A DNA stretch of 64,000 bases from Gracilimonas sp. (GCF_040218225.1 NZ_JAVJQO010000002.1:372001-436000), one strand, 5' to 3'; positions 1-9,973 are shown, counted from the first letter of the stretch. Notes: generated by a model not told the origin, from the letters alone. A program made the numbers and translations.

Positions 1-1570
1 TCTCAGAAATAACAGCTTCGGTGGTGAGCATCAATCCTGATACAGAAGCAGCATTTTGCAGTGCTGTTCTTGTTACTTTGGTAGGATCAATTACACCGGA
101 CTTAATGAGGTCTTCGTACACTTCGGTACGGGCATTGTAACCAAAAGCTCCTTTGCCATCCAGTACTTTCTGTACTACTATAGCTCCTTCAGCACCGGCA
201 TTATTTGCAATGGTGCGAAGCGGAGCTTCAAGCGCTCTTCGGATAATTTGGACACCAACATTTTCATCGTCATTGGCTCCTTTAATTTTGTCAAGAGCAG
301 CGATAGTTCTCAGCAACGCTACGCCACCGCCAGGTACAATACCTTCTTCAACAGCAGCACGTGTTGCATGTAAAGCATCCTCTACTCGTGCTTTCTTCTC
401 TTTCATTTCAACTTCAGAAGCAGCACCGATGTAAAGAACAGCAACACCGCCTGCTAATTTAGCAAGACGTTCCTGCAATTTCTCACGGTCGTAATCAGAA
501 GTAGTGTTCTCAATCTGAGTCTTAATCTGATTTACACGAGCCTGAATGTCGGTGTCTTTACCGTTACCATCAACAATAGTAGTATTGTCTTTATCGATAG
601 TGATACGGGAAGCTTTACCGAGGTAGTCAAGAGTAGCATTTTCCAGCTTGTAACCGCGTTCTTCAGAAATCACGGTACCGCCGGTAAGAATGGCGATATC
701 TTCAAGCATTTGCTTACGGCGGTCGCCAAATCCAGGAGCCTTAACGGCTGCAATCTTCAGAGAACCACGTAGCTTGTTAACTACCAAGGTAGCTAATGCT
801 TCGCCTTCAATATCTTCAGCGATGATAAGCAGTGGATTTCCGCCTTGTACTACTTTCTCAAGAATTGGAAGCAGATCTTTCATCGCAGAAATCTTCTTGT
901 CAAAGATCAGGATGTAAGGATCTTCCATTTCAGTGATCATCTTCTCAGAATCAGTCACGAAATAAGGAGAAAGGTATCCGCGGTCAAACTGCATACCTTC
1001 TACAGTCTCGAGATAGGTTTCAGTTCCTTTGGCTTCTTCAACAGTGATTACACCGTCTTTGCCAACTTTTTCCATTGCATCGGCAATCAAATTACCAATG
1101 GTTTCATCGTTGTTGGCAGAAATAGTACCAATCTGAGCAATCTCTTTACGGTCGTCAATATCACGACTCATTTTCTTGAGATCTTCAACAATGGCTTTAA
1201 CTGCTTTTTCAATTCCTGATTTCAGGTCCATTGGATTTGCACCAGCAGTTACATTTTTCAGACCTTCGCTTAGAATAGCTTGCGCAAGCACAGTTGCCGT
1301 TGTAGTGCCGTCACCAGCATTATCACTGGTACGAGAAGCAACTTCCTTCACCATTTGAGCGCCCATATTTTGAACTTTGTCGGACAGCTCGATTTCTTTT
1401 GCAACAGTAACACCATCTTTGGTTACCGTCGGTGAACCGAATGATTTTTCTATAACAACATTGCGTCCACGAGGGCCAAGCGTAACTTTAACAGCATTGG
1501 CAAGCTTGTCAACGCCTTTCTTTAGTGCGTCGCGAGCTTCTATATCGTAGTGAACTAACTTAGCAGACAT
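1..1570 (-). CDS. groEL: Chaperonin GroEL, 60 kDa subunit (C-terminus cut by window edge)
   Basis: This is the ATP-driven cytosolic folding chamber subunit, partner of GroES. Reading the minus strand from the ATG at 1570-1568 gives an uninterrupted frame of 523 codons to the left edge. Visible signatures are [10 protein letters not shown] (residues 31-40), the ATP-site loop GDGTTT (86-91), the stretch [11 protein letters not shown] containing the catalytic Asp, and the equatorial segment [11 protein letters not shown]. GroEL is usually about 545 residues, so only about 20 residues, with the Gly/Met-rich tail, should be missing. groES lies 48 bases upstream on the same strand, the usual groESL order. 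No odd residues seen; identification is essentially certain. Confidence 0.98.
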   Translation of the reverse strand, partial: MSAKLVHYDIEARDALKKGVDKLANAVKVTLGPRGRNVVIEKSFGSPTVTKDGVTVAKEIELSDKVQNMGAQMVKEVASRTSDNAGDGTTTATVLAQAILSEGLKNVTAGANPMDLKSGIEKAVKAIVEDLKKMSRDIDDRKEIAQIGTISANNDETIGNLIADAMEKVGKDGVITVEEAKGTETYLETVEGMQFDRGYLSPYFVTDSEKMITEMEDPYILIFDKKISAMKDLLPILEKVVQGGNPLLIIAEDIEGEALATLVVNKLRGSLKIAAVKAPGFGDRRKQMLEDIAILTGGTVISEERGYKLENATLDYLGKASRITIDKDNTTIVDGNGKDTDIQARVNQIKTQIENTTSDYDREKLQERLAKLAGGVAVLYIGAASEVEMKEKKARVEDALHATRAAVEEGIVPGGGVALLRTIAALDKIKGANDDENVGVQIIRRALEAPLRTIANNAGAEGAIVVQKVLDGKGAFGYNARTEVYEDLIKSGVIDPTKVTRTALQNAASVSGLMLTTEAVISE

Positions 1571-1618
1571 AATTATCTATAATTTTAAGTTTATGATTTA
1601 ATTCTTTAAAAAGGTGGG

Positions 1619-1906
1619 TTACTTAATAATTCCCATAATCTGAGATTCTGGCATAATCAAATAGTCTTCACCATCAAGTGTTACTTGATCCCCAGCATAT
1701 TTTCCGTATATGACTTTGTCGCCTTCTTTAACGGTCATTGCAATTTTATTGCCGTTTTCCACTTTCCCGGCACCAACCGCTTTCACAGTTCCTTGCTGCG
1801 GTTTTTCTTTAGCCGTATCTGGAATGATAATACCGGAGCTGGTTTTCTCTTCGGCAGGTTCTGCCTGTACCAACACGCGGTCGCCTAAAGGTTGAATCTT
1901 AGCCAT
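1619..1906 (-). CDS. groES: Co-chaperonin GroES
   Basis: This is the 10 kDa lid of the GroEL folding chamber. It has 95 residues, the normal family length, beginning [13 protein letters not shown]. It contains the mobile-loop region [19 protein letters not shown] (about residues 20-38), the GxVxAVGxG element and the C-terminal strand that ends with the MGI-type residues. An AGGAG ribosome site (1915-1919 on the plus strand as CTCCT) sits 8 bases before the ATG and supports this start. The gene is followed by groEL after 48 bases, and the pair should be one heat-shock operon. No CIRCE operator is visible upstream, so regulation may be through a sigma factor or another repressor. Confidence 0.98.
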   Translation of the reverse strand: MAKIQPLGDRVLVQAEPAEEKTSSGIIIPDTAKEKPQQGTVKAVGAGKVENGNKIAMTVKEGDKVIYGKYAGDQVTLDGEDYLIMPESQIMGIIK

Positions 1907-2077
1907 TTTTATGACTCCTGTTAGTTTTTAGTTTATGGTTTAAAGTTTTTTTGCGGGCAATGCCCTTTCATTGTTTCGATAACGGGTATGCAAGTTCCGT
2001 ACCAAATCAATTTAAAAATGCAATAGCAGACTTAATTGACCACTTAAAGCACTTTTAGGGAAGGAAGGGTTCCGTAG

Positions 2078-2851
2078 TTAAGATAACTTGTCAGTCTGCT
2101 GGAGGTGCTCTGCCAACTTTGCATAAGTTTCGGGTGCCCAATGCTCGGCTCGGTCATCAAAATTGAACCCTTCGGGAAGGTAATCACCCAAAACAGGCTG
2201 AAGGGAATTACTGAGTTTTTTGCGGCGCTGGTTAAAAGCCGTACGTACTACTTCTTTTATTTTTTCATCCGAAACTGTAAGCGGCTCTTTATCAAATTTC
2301 AGTTTAACAACAGAGCTTGTGACTTTAGGCGGAGGAGTAAATGAATGAGCCGGTACATCAAATAATAATTCCGGGGAACAGAAAAGCTGTGTTTGTACAC
2401 TCAAAATTCCATATTGCTTGGAAGAAGGATCGGCTACCAATCGTTCGGCTACCTCTTTTTGCATCATTAATGTGGCTTCTGTGAAAAGCTGGCGATGTTC
2501 AAGTAAGTCAAACAGAATAGGTGATGTGATATAGTAAGGCAGGTTACCGACAACGATATTCTTCTTATCAGGATCAACAATATCATTCCACTTTATTTTC
2601 AAAATATCGTTTTGGTGAACTGTGAGATTCTCGAATTTCTCCTCCAATACTTTTACAGCCCGTTGGTCAATTTCAACCGCATGCACATCATCACACCCGG
2701 AAAGCAGCCACTTGGTTAACGCTCCGGTTCCGGGACCAATTTCAATAACCCGGTCGCTCTTCCCTGCAACAATGGCATCTATGATTTTGAAGATGATGGT
2801 GTTATCAGTTAAAAAATGCTGACCCAGACTTTTCTTGGTTCTAAAAGACAT
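2078..2851 (-). CDS. rsmA: 16S rRNA (adenine-N6,N6)-dimethyltransferase RsmA/KsgA
   Basis: This enzyme dimethylates two adjacent adenines near the 3' end of 16S rRNA late in 30S assembly, using S-adenosylmethionine. The 257 residues match the family length. Seen in the sequence: the N-terminal KKSLGQHFL (residues 6-14), the SAM-binding EIGPGTG (37-43), acidic VEID (59-62) and the catalytic NLPYYI (103-108). The C-terminal part holds the AFNQRRKKLSNSL element typical of KsgA. It lies upstream of groES on the same strand, separated by about 170 bases, so it is probably a separate transcript. The start is the ATG at 2851-2849, directly preceding the SLGQHF region. Confidence 0.97.
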   Translation of the reverse strand: MSFRTKKSLGQHFLTDNTIIFKIIDAIVAGKSDRVIEIGPGTGALTKWLLSGCDDVHAVEIDQRAVKVLEEKFENLTVHQNDILKIKWNDIVDPDKKNIVVGNLPYYITSPILFDLLEHRQLFTEATLMMQKEVAERLVADPSSKQYGILSVQTQLFCSPELLFDVPAHSFTPPPKVTSSVVKLKFDKEPLTVSDEKIKEVVRTAFNQRRKKLSNSLQPVLGDYLPEGFNFDDRAEHWAPETYAKLAEHLQQTDKLS

Positions 2852-2857
2852 TCAGTG

Positions 2858-2885
2858 GATTGACGATTGACGATTGACGATTGAC
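2858..2885. repeat. Four tandem copies of heptamer GATTGAC
   Basis: Four perfect head-to-tail copies of GATTGAC occupy 2858-2885, immediately upstream of the rsmA start (2851) in the intergenic gap shared with the divergent phosphodiesterase gene. The unit contains TTGAC, which resembles half of a -35 box on the plus strand. Copy number may vary between strains by slippage. No function can be assigned from sequence alone. Confidence 0.85.
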
Positions 2886-3041
2886 AGAAGGTTGGGCTTA
2901 CTATGGCTAAAGTCAAAATTTAAATCTGATCCAGTTACTGTTCACATTCAAAGAATATCTGGCCTCAGTAAACTGCAAAAAGATTTGTAAATTGTCGGAT
3001 GCTTGGTATACTTCTAAGTAAATCCTCATATAATCATATTA

Positions 3042-5453
3042 ATGAGCTTTCTTGAAAAAATCGGATTAGGCCAGAAGAAAAAAGAGCTTACCCCTCTTAT
3101 AGGCGAGAAAAAGAAAAAAGAACAGGAAAAATACTCGCTGAAACGCAATCCATATATCCGGATAGCGATTCTTATTTTTTTTATTGCCATAAGTGCCTTT
3201 TCACTTCCTCAAAACCCGGTTAACTCTGGGCTGAATTACACTCCCGGGCAGCCATGGAGAAATCCTGATTTAACAGCTCCTTTTACCTTCGCACTCAATA
3301 AAACAGCGAATGAACTTGAACAAGAACGGGAAGGAATCCGTGAAAAGACGGCCCCCATTTTCAGGGTAGATACAAGTGTTCCCATTACCATTCAGGCCCG
3401 GCTGGATTCTATTTACCGGGATGTGCAGCCCGTTCTGGAGGCCTATGCTGATTGGCAGATCGCCGAGGCTAATGAAATGCCTTCTGTTTACGATGACAGC
3501 GTGCGCTTTGCCCGCGAACTAAATATAACTGAGGTTGAGCTTACCGAACCTTCATGGCAAATTCTTTTTAACAGCTATGAACAGGTACAAAGCCAAAATC
3601 TCCCTCCCAATCGATTTGTAGGTGTTTCCATAAAACTACAGCTGGAACAATTGATCGATCAGCTCATGAATCAGGGAGTGATTAACAGGAATAAAAGTAA
3701 TCTTGATACTGATAAAATCACCGTGCGGAATACCCTTGAAAGCACGGAGCAATCTATTGATTTGGCCAGGGTTCGTGATCTAAGGGAAGCCAACGAATTT
3801 ATGCAATTTCAGCTGAATCGTGTTTTTGATGAACAACGGATGAGGCTGGCCATGGAGCTGTATAACAAAGTGATTATCCCAAATTATAAATACAGCGAAG
3901 AAGACACTCAGGCCCGGCTTGAAGAGGCGCTATCTACTATTTCGGAAACTAAAGGGGCCATTGCGCAAGGACAGGTAATCGTACGCCGCGGGGATCTGGT
4001 AACTCCCGAGCGAGCCAATATTCTCCGAAGTTTGGCGGAAGCCCGTTCCGAGAATGCAACCAATATTGAGAAATGGGTCCGTTTTGCCGGACAGCTAATT
4101 ATTATAATAGCGGTTACGTTCGTCTTCTTCATGTATATCTACTTATACAGAAGAAACATCACCTCTGATAACGCGCTCTTTCTATTGGTATTCCTCACTA
4201 TGGGGCTCGTTTCGTTTGGGTCTGGTCTCGTCAATTATCTCGATATAGCAGATCCTTATATCATTCCAATAGCGATAGCTCCAATCATATTGACCATTAT
4301 TTTTGACTCCAGGGTCGGTCTGGTTTCCTCTATCACCCTTGCCACTTTATTGGGATTGGTAAATGGAAACAGCTTTGAATTTGTCGTTGCCACTTTTGCT
4401 GCCTGTAGTTTAGGTGTTTTTTCGGTTCGGGATATTAAAGACCGATCTCAGTTTTTCTTTACCACTCCCGGAATCGTGTTTATAACCTATATCCTTGTTG
4501 TTGGCTCGTTCAACATTGCTACCCTCAGCGGCTGGGAAATGTTTGCTTCCGACCTTATGTACATTGCCATTAGCTCGGTATTCATTTTATTTACCTACCC
4601 GATTATCCTGCTTTTTGAAAAACTATTTGGTGTTACTACCGACTTTACTCTCATCGAACTTGGGGATACCAATCAACCGATCCTCAAGGAGCTAATGAAC
4701 AAAGCGCCGGGTACATTCCATCATAGTTTGCAGGTAGCTAACCTTTCAGAAGCAGCTGCTTCAGCTATTGGGGCAAATTCTTTGTTGTGCCGCGTAGGAG
4801 CCCTTTACCATGATATCGGAAAAATGGTGAAGCCAGAATATTTTGTTGAAAACCAGACAAAAGGCGCAAATGAACATGATAAATTAAAGCCTCAGATGAG
4901 CGCTATGGTCATTAAAGCCCATGTAAGTGAAGGCGTGAAAATGGCCGAAGAAGAAGACCTTCCTGAGATTATCATCGACTTTATCAAAACGCATCATGGA
5001 ACCTCAGTTATTCGCTACTTCTTCGAAAAAGCCAAAGAAGATGAAAGCATGAAAAGCATGTTGCAGGAAGAACAGTTCCGTTATGAAGGCCCTCTTCCCT
5101 CTTCCAAAGAAACCGGGATTTTGTTGCTGGCTGACGGGATTGAGGCCGCTTCACGAGCCATGAAAAACCCTACTTACAGCAAACTGGAAAATCTGGTAAA
5201 CCGCATGGTTGATGATCGTGTGGCAGAAGGTCAGCTCAGTCACTGTCCGCTTACATTCCGCCATCTTCAGGTGATTAAAGAAACCTTCCTGAATATTTTG
5301 GTTGGTGTTTACCATAGCCGTGTTGAATATCCCGAAGATAAAGAACGGGACAAGGAAGAAAAGGCCAAAGAAAAAGAAGCTGAAGCTCAACGGGCAGGTT
5401 CTGAAAACGGCTCAGAACAACCGGAAGAAGAACAAGAAAAAACCAGTGAATAA
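3042..5453 (+). CDS. 7TM-HD family membrane HDIG phosphodiesterase (YqfF/PgpH type)
   Basis: This membrane enzyme belongs to the 7TMR-HD family, whose Listeria member PgpH degrades cyclic di-AMP; the substrate here is inferred. Order of parts in 803 residues: a basic cytosolic start, one membrane helix (about 40-56), a large extracytoplasmic region (about 60-345), a seven-helix bundle (about 350-525), and a cytosolic HD domain (about 555-720) with APGTFHHS (555-562), ALYHDIGK (587-594), KAHVSEG and HHGTS metal ligands. The tail after about 755 is a highly charged Glu/Lys run, probably disordered. A recombinase gene starts 2 bases after the stop, so the two are co-transcribed. Confidence 0.92.
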   Translation: MSFLEKIGLGQKKKELTPLIGEKKKKEQEKYSLKRNPYIRIAILIFFIAISAFSLPQNPVNSGLNYTPGQPWRNPDLTAPFTFALNKTANELEQEREGIREKTAPIFRVDTSVPITIQARLDSIYRDVQPVLEAYADWQIAEANEMPSVYDDSVRFARELNITEVELTEPSWQILFNSYEQVQSQNLPPNRFVGVSIKLQLEQLIDQLMNQGVINRNKSNLDTDKITVRNTLESTEQSIDLARVRDLREANEFMQFQLNRVFDEQRMRLAMELYNKVIIPNYKYSEEDTQARLEEALSTISETKGAIAQGQVIVRRGDLVTPERANILRSLAEARSENATNIEKWVRFAGQLIIIIAVTFVFFMYIYLYRRNITSDNALFLLVFLTMGLVSFGSGLVNYLDIADPYIIPIAIAPIILTIIFDSRVGLVSSITLATLLGLVNGNSFEFVVATFAACSLGVFSVRDIKDRSQFFFTTPGIVFITYILVVGSFNIATLSGWEMFASDLMYIAISSVFILFTYPIILLFEKLFGVTTDFTLIELGDTNQPILKELMNKAPGTFHHSLQVANLSEAAASAIGANSLLCRVGALYHDIGKMVKPEYFVENQTKGANEHDKLKPQMSAMVIKAHVSEGVKMAEEEDLPEIIIDFIKTHHGTSVIRYFFEKAKEDESMKSMLQEEQFRYEGPLPSSKETGILLLADGIEAASRAMKNPTYSKLENLVNRMVDDRVAEGQLSHCPLTFRHLQVIKETFLNILVGVYHSRVEYPEDKERDKEEKAKEKEAEAQRAGSENGSEQPEEEQEKTSE

Positions 5454-5455
5454 CC

Positions 5456-6367
5456 GTGGCGTTCAAGCAGGAGCTGGATTTATATCTGCAGTTTGTAAAG
5501 CTTGAAAAAGGGTTAACTGAAAACTCCGTAGTCTCCTACAAGAACGATCTTGAGCGATATTTTCGATATCTCACCTCCGAGAAAAAAATCAATGATCTGG
5601 CCGGAGTAACTCTTTCTCATATCGAGGACTTTTTGAATTTCCTGGTGGATGAGGAGTTGCTCTCCGCCAGTTCTCTTGCCCGGAATATTTCCAGCATTCG
5701 CGGTTTTCATGAATTTGCTGTTGTAGAAGGAATTACCAAAGCTAACCCAGCCGAACTGGTTGAATTACCCAAAAAAGCATCTAAGCTTCCGGAAGTATTA
5801 GACCGGGATGAAATCGAGGCCATCCTCGAAACTCCCGACCTCACTACCCCGACCGGCATCCGGGATAAAGCCATTCTGGAGACTCTTTATGGAACCGGAA
5901 TGCGGGTAAGTGAACTCACCGGGCTCGAACAAGACCGGCTCATTTTCGAAATTGGATTTATCCGCGTGATTGGAAAAGGGAATAAGGAACGACTGGTTCC
6001 GGTAGGCGAAATTGCACAGGATGCTATTTCTCACTACACAGAGCATGTACGCAAGCAATTCTTCAATCCCGAAAAAGCTCATAAAGCCAAAAATAAAGTC
6101 TTTCTTAGTGTTCGGGGAAGTGCTCTCTCCCGAATGAGCATTTGGAATATCGTTCAAAAAGCAGCCAAAAAAGCTGAAATCAAAAAGAACGTATATCCGC
6201 ACATTTTTCGTCACTCATTTGCTACACACCTGCTGGAAGGCGGTGCCGATTTAAGAGCCGTGCAAGAAATGCTGGGACATTCCTCCATCCTCACCACTGA
6301 AATCTATACCCATATCGATCGATCATTTTTGCACCAGGTACATAAGGAATTTCACCCCAGGGCATGA
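5456..6367 (+). CDS. xerD: Tyrosine recombinase XerC/XerD
   Basis: This enzyme resolves chromosome dimers at the dif site by strand exchange. The 303 residues match Xer proteins. The N-terminal SAM-like domain covers about 1-100. The catalytic set is complete: R150 in GTGMRVSEL, K174, H249 and R252 in HIFRHSFATHLLEGG, H275 in LGHSS, and the nucleophile Y284 in IYTHI. The start is a GTG at 5456, two bases after the upstream stop, giving the usual N-terminus. XerD rather than XerC is my best guess from the GTGMRVSEL and HSFATHLLEGG wording. It is a housekeeping Xer by length and operon context, not a phage integrase. Confidence 0.9.
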   Translation: MAFKQELDLYLQFVKLEKGLTENSVVSYKNDLERYFRYLTSEKKINDLAGVTLSHIEDFLNFLVDEELLSASSLARNISSIRGFHEFAVVEGITKANPAELVELPKKASKLPEVLDRDEIEAILETPDLTTPTGIRDKAILETLYGTGMRVSELTGLEQDRLIFEIGFIRVIGKGNKERLVPVGEIAQDAISHYTEHVRKQFFNPEKAHKAKNKVFLSVRGSALSRMSIWNIVQKAAKKAEIKKNVYPHIFRHSFATHLLEGGADLRAVQEMLGHSSILTTEIYTHIDRSFLHQVHKEFHPRA

Positions 6368-6474
6368 TGTTTTTTTACTTGATAACAGAAAGAGAAACTT
6401 AGCACAATAACCTTTTTTTAATTATAGGTAATAAATTTCGGTCTGATTATATTTTTATTAGTTCTGATTACCTG

Positions 6475-6500
6475 ACTCACCCTTAATTAATCAAGTGAGT
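6475..6500 (+). promoter_or_regulatory. Small hairpin just upstream of the lipoprotein start
   Basis: ACTCAC (6475-6480) pairs with GTGAGT (6495-6500) around a 14-base loop, ending 5 bases before the first ATG (6506). No clear ribosome site lies between, so the hairpin could affect initiation at 6506, or translation may begin at the in-frame ATG at 6527. Short stem; weak support. Confidence 0.3.
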
Positions 6501-6505
6501 TATAA

Positions 6506-7621
6506 ATGGTGTTTTCAAGAAGTTTTATGGTATTTCTTTGCGGACTGTTCTTCTTTACAGGCTGCAAAAAAGATCCGGCCGGCCCCGGTACTGTAAAAGA
6601 ATTTGGGCTGGAATCTCCTTTCTACACTTTCCCGGTTTCTCACAACACCTATTACGGCACCCTTCTTTGGCCGGAAGATGGAACGGCTTTCTGGTATGGC
6701 GGTCATGGCCTGTATCGAATTTCCGTTCCGGATGGCAATGCAACTAATGCAGATAATCAGACCGGATATTATGCTGCTTATGAACCTGATTCTGAGACAA
6801 TTTATTACCTCCCGACGGAATGCCTGTCAGGTTGCTTAGCCCCTGTTTTCAAAGTCCACATTAACGGAGGAACCCCGGAAAGAGTCTCCGATCTTGAAAT
6901 TCAGGTTTCTGGCGGAAGTCCGGTCATTCCTGTATCGTCAAATCAATTTTTATTTGTTCAGTTACATCCACAATCTTCTGTTCTTTCTACCTATCTGTAT
7001 GACCAAGCCACCGGAGACAGTACACAGCTTGCTGAAGGCATTCCCGAAACTTTATCACCCAACCGTTCAGAAGTGTTGGTTTACCAGCTGGATGAAACGG
7101 TGCATACCGAAGAAGAGGATATTTACCAGCTTGCTTTTGTCTCTTTGGATGGAATGATCAATGATACCTGGCAGCTTTCCGGCAACCCGTTTACCCACCT
7201 GCCGCTCTATCCTCCCCTTTGGGATTTAAACGGAATCCGGATCCTCTACATGAAACGGGATTATGACAATAACGCCCGGATTTCGCTTTGGCTTAACCAC
7301 TATCCCGACTCCCAAGAAGAAAAGCTTTGGGAAACTTCAGGCGGACCCGAAAAAACCATTGAAGGACCTTTTCGCTGGTCGGATGATAATACCCGGCTTG
7401 CTTTTTGGGAACGTACCTGTCTCGAAGCAAGCCTTTATAGCTGCGACGGCGGTTATCAATGGACACTTTGGGTGTATGATATTATCAAGGGTGAAGCGAC
7501 AAAACAGGTTGTAGATAATTCCGATGAGACAAACATTGCCCGCGATCATAGGTTCTCTTCGGATGGTTCACAGCTGCTTTTCCTCTACAATCGATCGTTG
7601 TACCTTAAAGATGTAAAGTAA
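6506..7621 (+). CDS. Lipoprotein with WD40/TolB-like beta-propeller repeats
   Basis: I do not recognise a named function. The 371-residue protein opens with a hydrophobic leader ending FFFTGC-KKD, so Cys at about residue 20 is the likely lipidated residue and the protein would be anchored in the envelope. The body has several propeller-like blades with SP/S-DG or SDDNTRLAFW / SSDGSQLLFLY wording (about 175-190, 295-310, 350-365), as in TolB/PD40-type repeats. Start at 6506 is the first ATG; the ATG at 6527 (MVFLCGLF) would also leave a functional lipoprotein signal. It stands alone between xerD and the gamma-glutamyltransferase gene, about 140 bases from each. Confidence 0.8.
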   Translation: MVFSRSFMVFLCGLFFFTGCKKDPAGPGTVKEFGLESPFYTFPVSHNTYYGTLLWPEDGTAFWYGGHGLYRISVPDGNATNADNQTGYYAAYEPDSETIYYLPTECLSGCLAPVFKVHINGGTPERVSDLEIQVSGGSPVIPVSSNQFLFVQLHPQSSVLSTYLYDQATGDSTQLAEGIPETLSPNRSEVLVYQLDETVHTEEEDIYQLAFVSLDGMINDTWQLSGNPFTHLPLYPPLWDLNGIRILYMKRDYDNNARISLWLNHYPDSQEEKLWETSGGPEKTIEGPFRWSDDNTRLAFWERTCLEASLYSCDGGYQWTLWVYDIIKGEATKQVVDNSDETNIARDHRFSSDGSQLLFLYNRSLYLKDVK

Positions 7622-7761
7622 CCTTTCTCAATTTGGCATCAGCTTTACAATTAAATTTATCCCAGAGCATAAAGCCATTAATAAATTTACATTCTTTTCG
7701 TTCAGCTTTAAACCTGAGTTCTTTTATTTTAAGTAAAATTTCAAAAATAAAGATCTGATAC

Positions 7762-9459
7762 ATGACCAATATCATACGTTTGCTTCTCCTCACACTCACC
7801 TTCGTATTCACTTCTCAATCCTTATCGGCTCAGGTTCTCAATTCAAAGACCTATGAAAACGGCCTGGTCGTTACAGCTGACAAATATGCCTCAGAAATAG
7901 GAAAAGAGATATTACAGAAAGGAGGGAATGCAGTTGATGCTGCAGTTGCCGTTCAGTTTGCCTTGGCGGTAACCTTACCAAGAGCAGGTAATATTGGAGG
8001 TGGCGGGTTTATGGTTGTACATCTTGCAAATGGTGAAACAGCAGCCCTGGATTTCAGAGAAAAAGCCCCTCAACAAGCTACTCGCAATATGTATGTGCGA
8101 AATGGTGAATTTAAGTCTGATTTAAGCTGGGAAGGTATTTTGGCTGTGGGCGTCCCTGGAACCGTTGACGGAATGATTAAGGCTTTAGAGCGATATGGTC
8201 GCATGCCCCTGGATGTGGTTATTCAGCCAGCTATCAAACTTGCAAGAGAAGGATACCAACTCTCATATTCGCAAGCTCAGGATCTCAACAATCGCAAAGA
8301 GACATTTCTAAAATACCAGGCTTCAGCTAAATACTTCACAACCGGAGATTCTACTTTATTTGAGGAAGGGGATTTATTTATACAGAAAGATTTAGCTGAA
8401 ACACTGGAACGCATTTCCCGCTTTGGCAGAGAAGGTTTTTATTCTGGTCCGGTTGCCGATGCGATCGTAAACGAGATGGAGCGATATCGTGGCCTTATTA
8501 CGTACCGCGATCTCCGCAATTATGATAGCAAATGGAGGGAACCGATTGTAGCTGAGTACCTGGGATATAAACTACACATCATGCACCCACCCAGCAGCGG
8601 TAGCATAGCAATCGCCCAGATTCTGGAAATGATTGACGATTATCCTTTGGCAGAAATGGGACATAATTCCGCCGATTATGTACATGTACTTGCAGAAGCC
8701 ATGCGCCGGGCATTCGCCGATCGCTCCTATTATCTTGGAGATCCTGACTTTGTGGATATTCCCATAGAAGAAATGATCAGTGAAAGTTATAATAATGGGA
8801 GAATGAATAGCTTTACAATGGATTCCGTGACTCCTTCATCCTCTTTATCCCATGGAAGTATTCAAGGTTACGCAGAGTCTATGGAAACCACACACTTTTC
8901 TATTATGGATAAAGATGGAAATGCGGTGGCAGTAACTACTACTTTAAATGGCTCTTTTGGAAGCCACGTTTCCGTAAATGGAGCTGGGTTTTTGCTCAAT
9001 AATGAAATGGATGATTTTTCAGCCCAACCCGGGGAACCCAATGCGTATGGACTGATTGGTGCCGAAGCTAATGCGATAGAACCCGGCAAAAGGATGCTGA
9101 GTAGTATGTCACCCACTATCGTAACCAAAGATGGGAAAGTGAATATGATTTTAGGAGCAGCTGGTGGACCCAGAATCATCACAGCTACCTTACAAAGCTT
9201 TTTGAATCGTGCCGTATTCGGAATGAGAGCTCAACAGGCAACTTCAGCAGCTCGTTTTCACCATCAGTGGTTACCTGATGTATTGATGCCCGGACAGTTT
9301 GGATTGAGCCCTGATACTAAAAGGCTGCTTGAAGAAAAAGGTCATAAGATATTTGAAATCCCGAATGTGGGTCGTGCCCATAATATTTTTGTTGAGCAAA
9401 ACGGCAACTTAAGTGCCGGCGTAGATCCCCGTGGAGATGGCTGGGCCTCCGGGTATTAA
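7762..9459 (+). CDS. ggt: Gamma-glutamyltransferase (glutathione hydrolase), secreted
   Basis: This N-terminal nucleophile hydrolase cleaves the gamma-glutamyl bond of glutathione and similar peptides, transferring it to water or amino acids. The 565 residues begin with a signal peptide ending LSAQ (about residue 24), so the enzyme acts outside the cytoplasm. The autocleavage site and nucleophile are Thr376 in METTHFSIMDKDG, followed by the NGSFGSHV segment and the oxyanion-type glycine pair in GAAGGPRI. The substrate-side start GGNAVDAAVAVQFAL is classical. It carries a full set of expected residues and is of normal length. It appears monocistronic. Confidence 0.95.
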   Translation: MTNIIRLLLLTLTFVFTSQSLSAQVLNSKTYENGLVVTADKYASEIGKEILQKGGNAVDAAVAVQFALAVTLPRAGNIGGGGFMVVHLANGETAALDFREKAPQQATRNMYVRNGEFKSDLSWEGILAVGVPGTVDGMIKALERYGRMPLDVVIQPAIKLAREGYQLSYSQAQDLNNRKETFLKYQASAKYFTTGDSTLFEEGDLFIQKDLAETLERISRFGREGFYSGPVADAIVNEMERYRGLITYRDLRNYDSKWREPIVAEYLGYKLHIMHPPSSGSIAIAQILEMIDDYPLAEMGHNSADYVHVLAEAMRRAFADRSYYLGDPDFVDIPIEEMISESYNNGRMNSFTMDSVTPSSSLSHGSIQGYAESMETTHFSIMDKDGNAVAVTTTLNGSFGSHVSVNGAGFLLNNEMDDFSAQPGEPNAYGLIGAEANAIEPGKRMLSSMSPTIVTKDGKVNMILGAAGGPRIITATLQSFLNRAVFGMRAQQATSAARFHHQWLPDVLMPGQFGLSPDTKRLLEEKGHKIFEIPNVGRAHNIFVEQNGNLSAGVDPRGDGWASGY

Positions 9460-9468
9460 TTTTTTACG

Positions 9469-9505
9469 ATGGAACGCTGATAAAACAGATAAGGCAGAAT
9501 TTCAC
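9469..9505. repeat. Left inverted repeat flanking the GxxExxY gene
   Basis: ATGGAACGC at 9469-9477 is repeated in inverse as GCGTTCCAT at 10002-10010. Extending inward, the two 37-base arms (9469-9505 and 9974-10010) match at 25 of 37 positions by my hand alignment. They enclose just the GxxExxY gene, suggesting they are ends of one repeat unit. Confidence 0.6.
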
Positions 9506-9587
9506 GGATTTAAGTTAAATGCCTGAAATTTATGATGTGATGTTGGTGTTTTTATATATTCAGAAGTATTAATCACAGAATGCCTTT

Positions 9588-9959
9588 ATGCTTCATGAAG
9601 AATTAACTGAAAAAATTATTGAGTCTTTCTACCTGGTTTACAACAAACTGGGTTATGGTTTTTTGGAAAGTGTATATGAGAATGCTCTACTGATTGAGTT
9701 AAAAAGACAAGGGTTGAATGTAGTAAATCAAGTACCTATTGAAGTACAATATAGGAATCAAAAAGTTGGTACTTTCTTTGCTGATGTTTTAGTAGAAGAG
9801 AAGGTTATTTTAGAACTGAAAGTATCCAGAAAACTATTGCAAGAACATGAATTTCAGTTAATCAATTACCTAAGAGCGACTAATATTGAAGTCGGACTTC
9901 TTTTTAATTTTGGAAAGAAACCCGAATTCAAACGAAAAATATTTTCATACAAATCTTAA
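9588..9959 (+). CDS. GxxExxY protein (PDDEXK-like family)
   Basis: The 123-residue protein carries the family-defining G24-x-x-E27-x-x-Y30 in LGYGFLESVYENAL, followed by the nuclease-fold-like core ADVLVEEKVILELKVSRKL with Asp and Glu-x-Lys (about residues 63-85) and the HEFQLINYLRATNIEVGLLFNFG segment. Biological role is unknown; the fold is that of restriction-endonuclease-like proteins, but activity has not been established as far as I know. It sits between imperfect inverted repeats and a decayed relative lies at 41190-41604, so it may be part of a dispersed repeat-borne family. Confidence 0.88.
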   Translation: MLHEELTEKIIESFYLVYNKLGYGFLESVYENALLIELKRQGLNVVNQVPIEVQYRNQKVGTFFADVLVEEKVILELKVSRKLLQEHEFQLINYLRATNIEVGLLFNFGKKPEFKRKIFSYKS

Positions 9960-9973
9960 GTACAATTTGAACA

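Noticed and set aside
1907-2077. Possible CIRCE heat-shock operator upstream of groES
   Set aside because: No TTAGCACTC-N9-GAGTGCTAA or near match is present. Only a 5-base palindrome (GGGCA-A-TGCCC, 1955-1965) is there, too short to support an operator.
5456-6367. Phage or island integrase
   Set aside because: Length, residue pattern and the tight linkage to the phosphodiesterase gene fit a housekeeping XerC/D. No attachment site, tRNA or phage gene is nearby.
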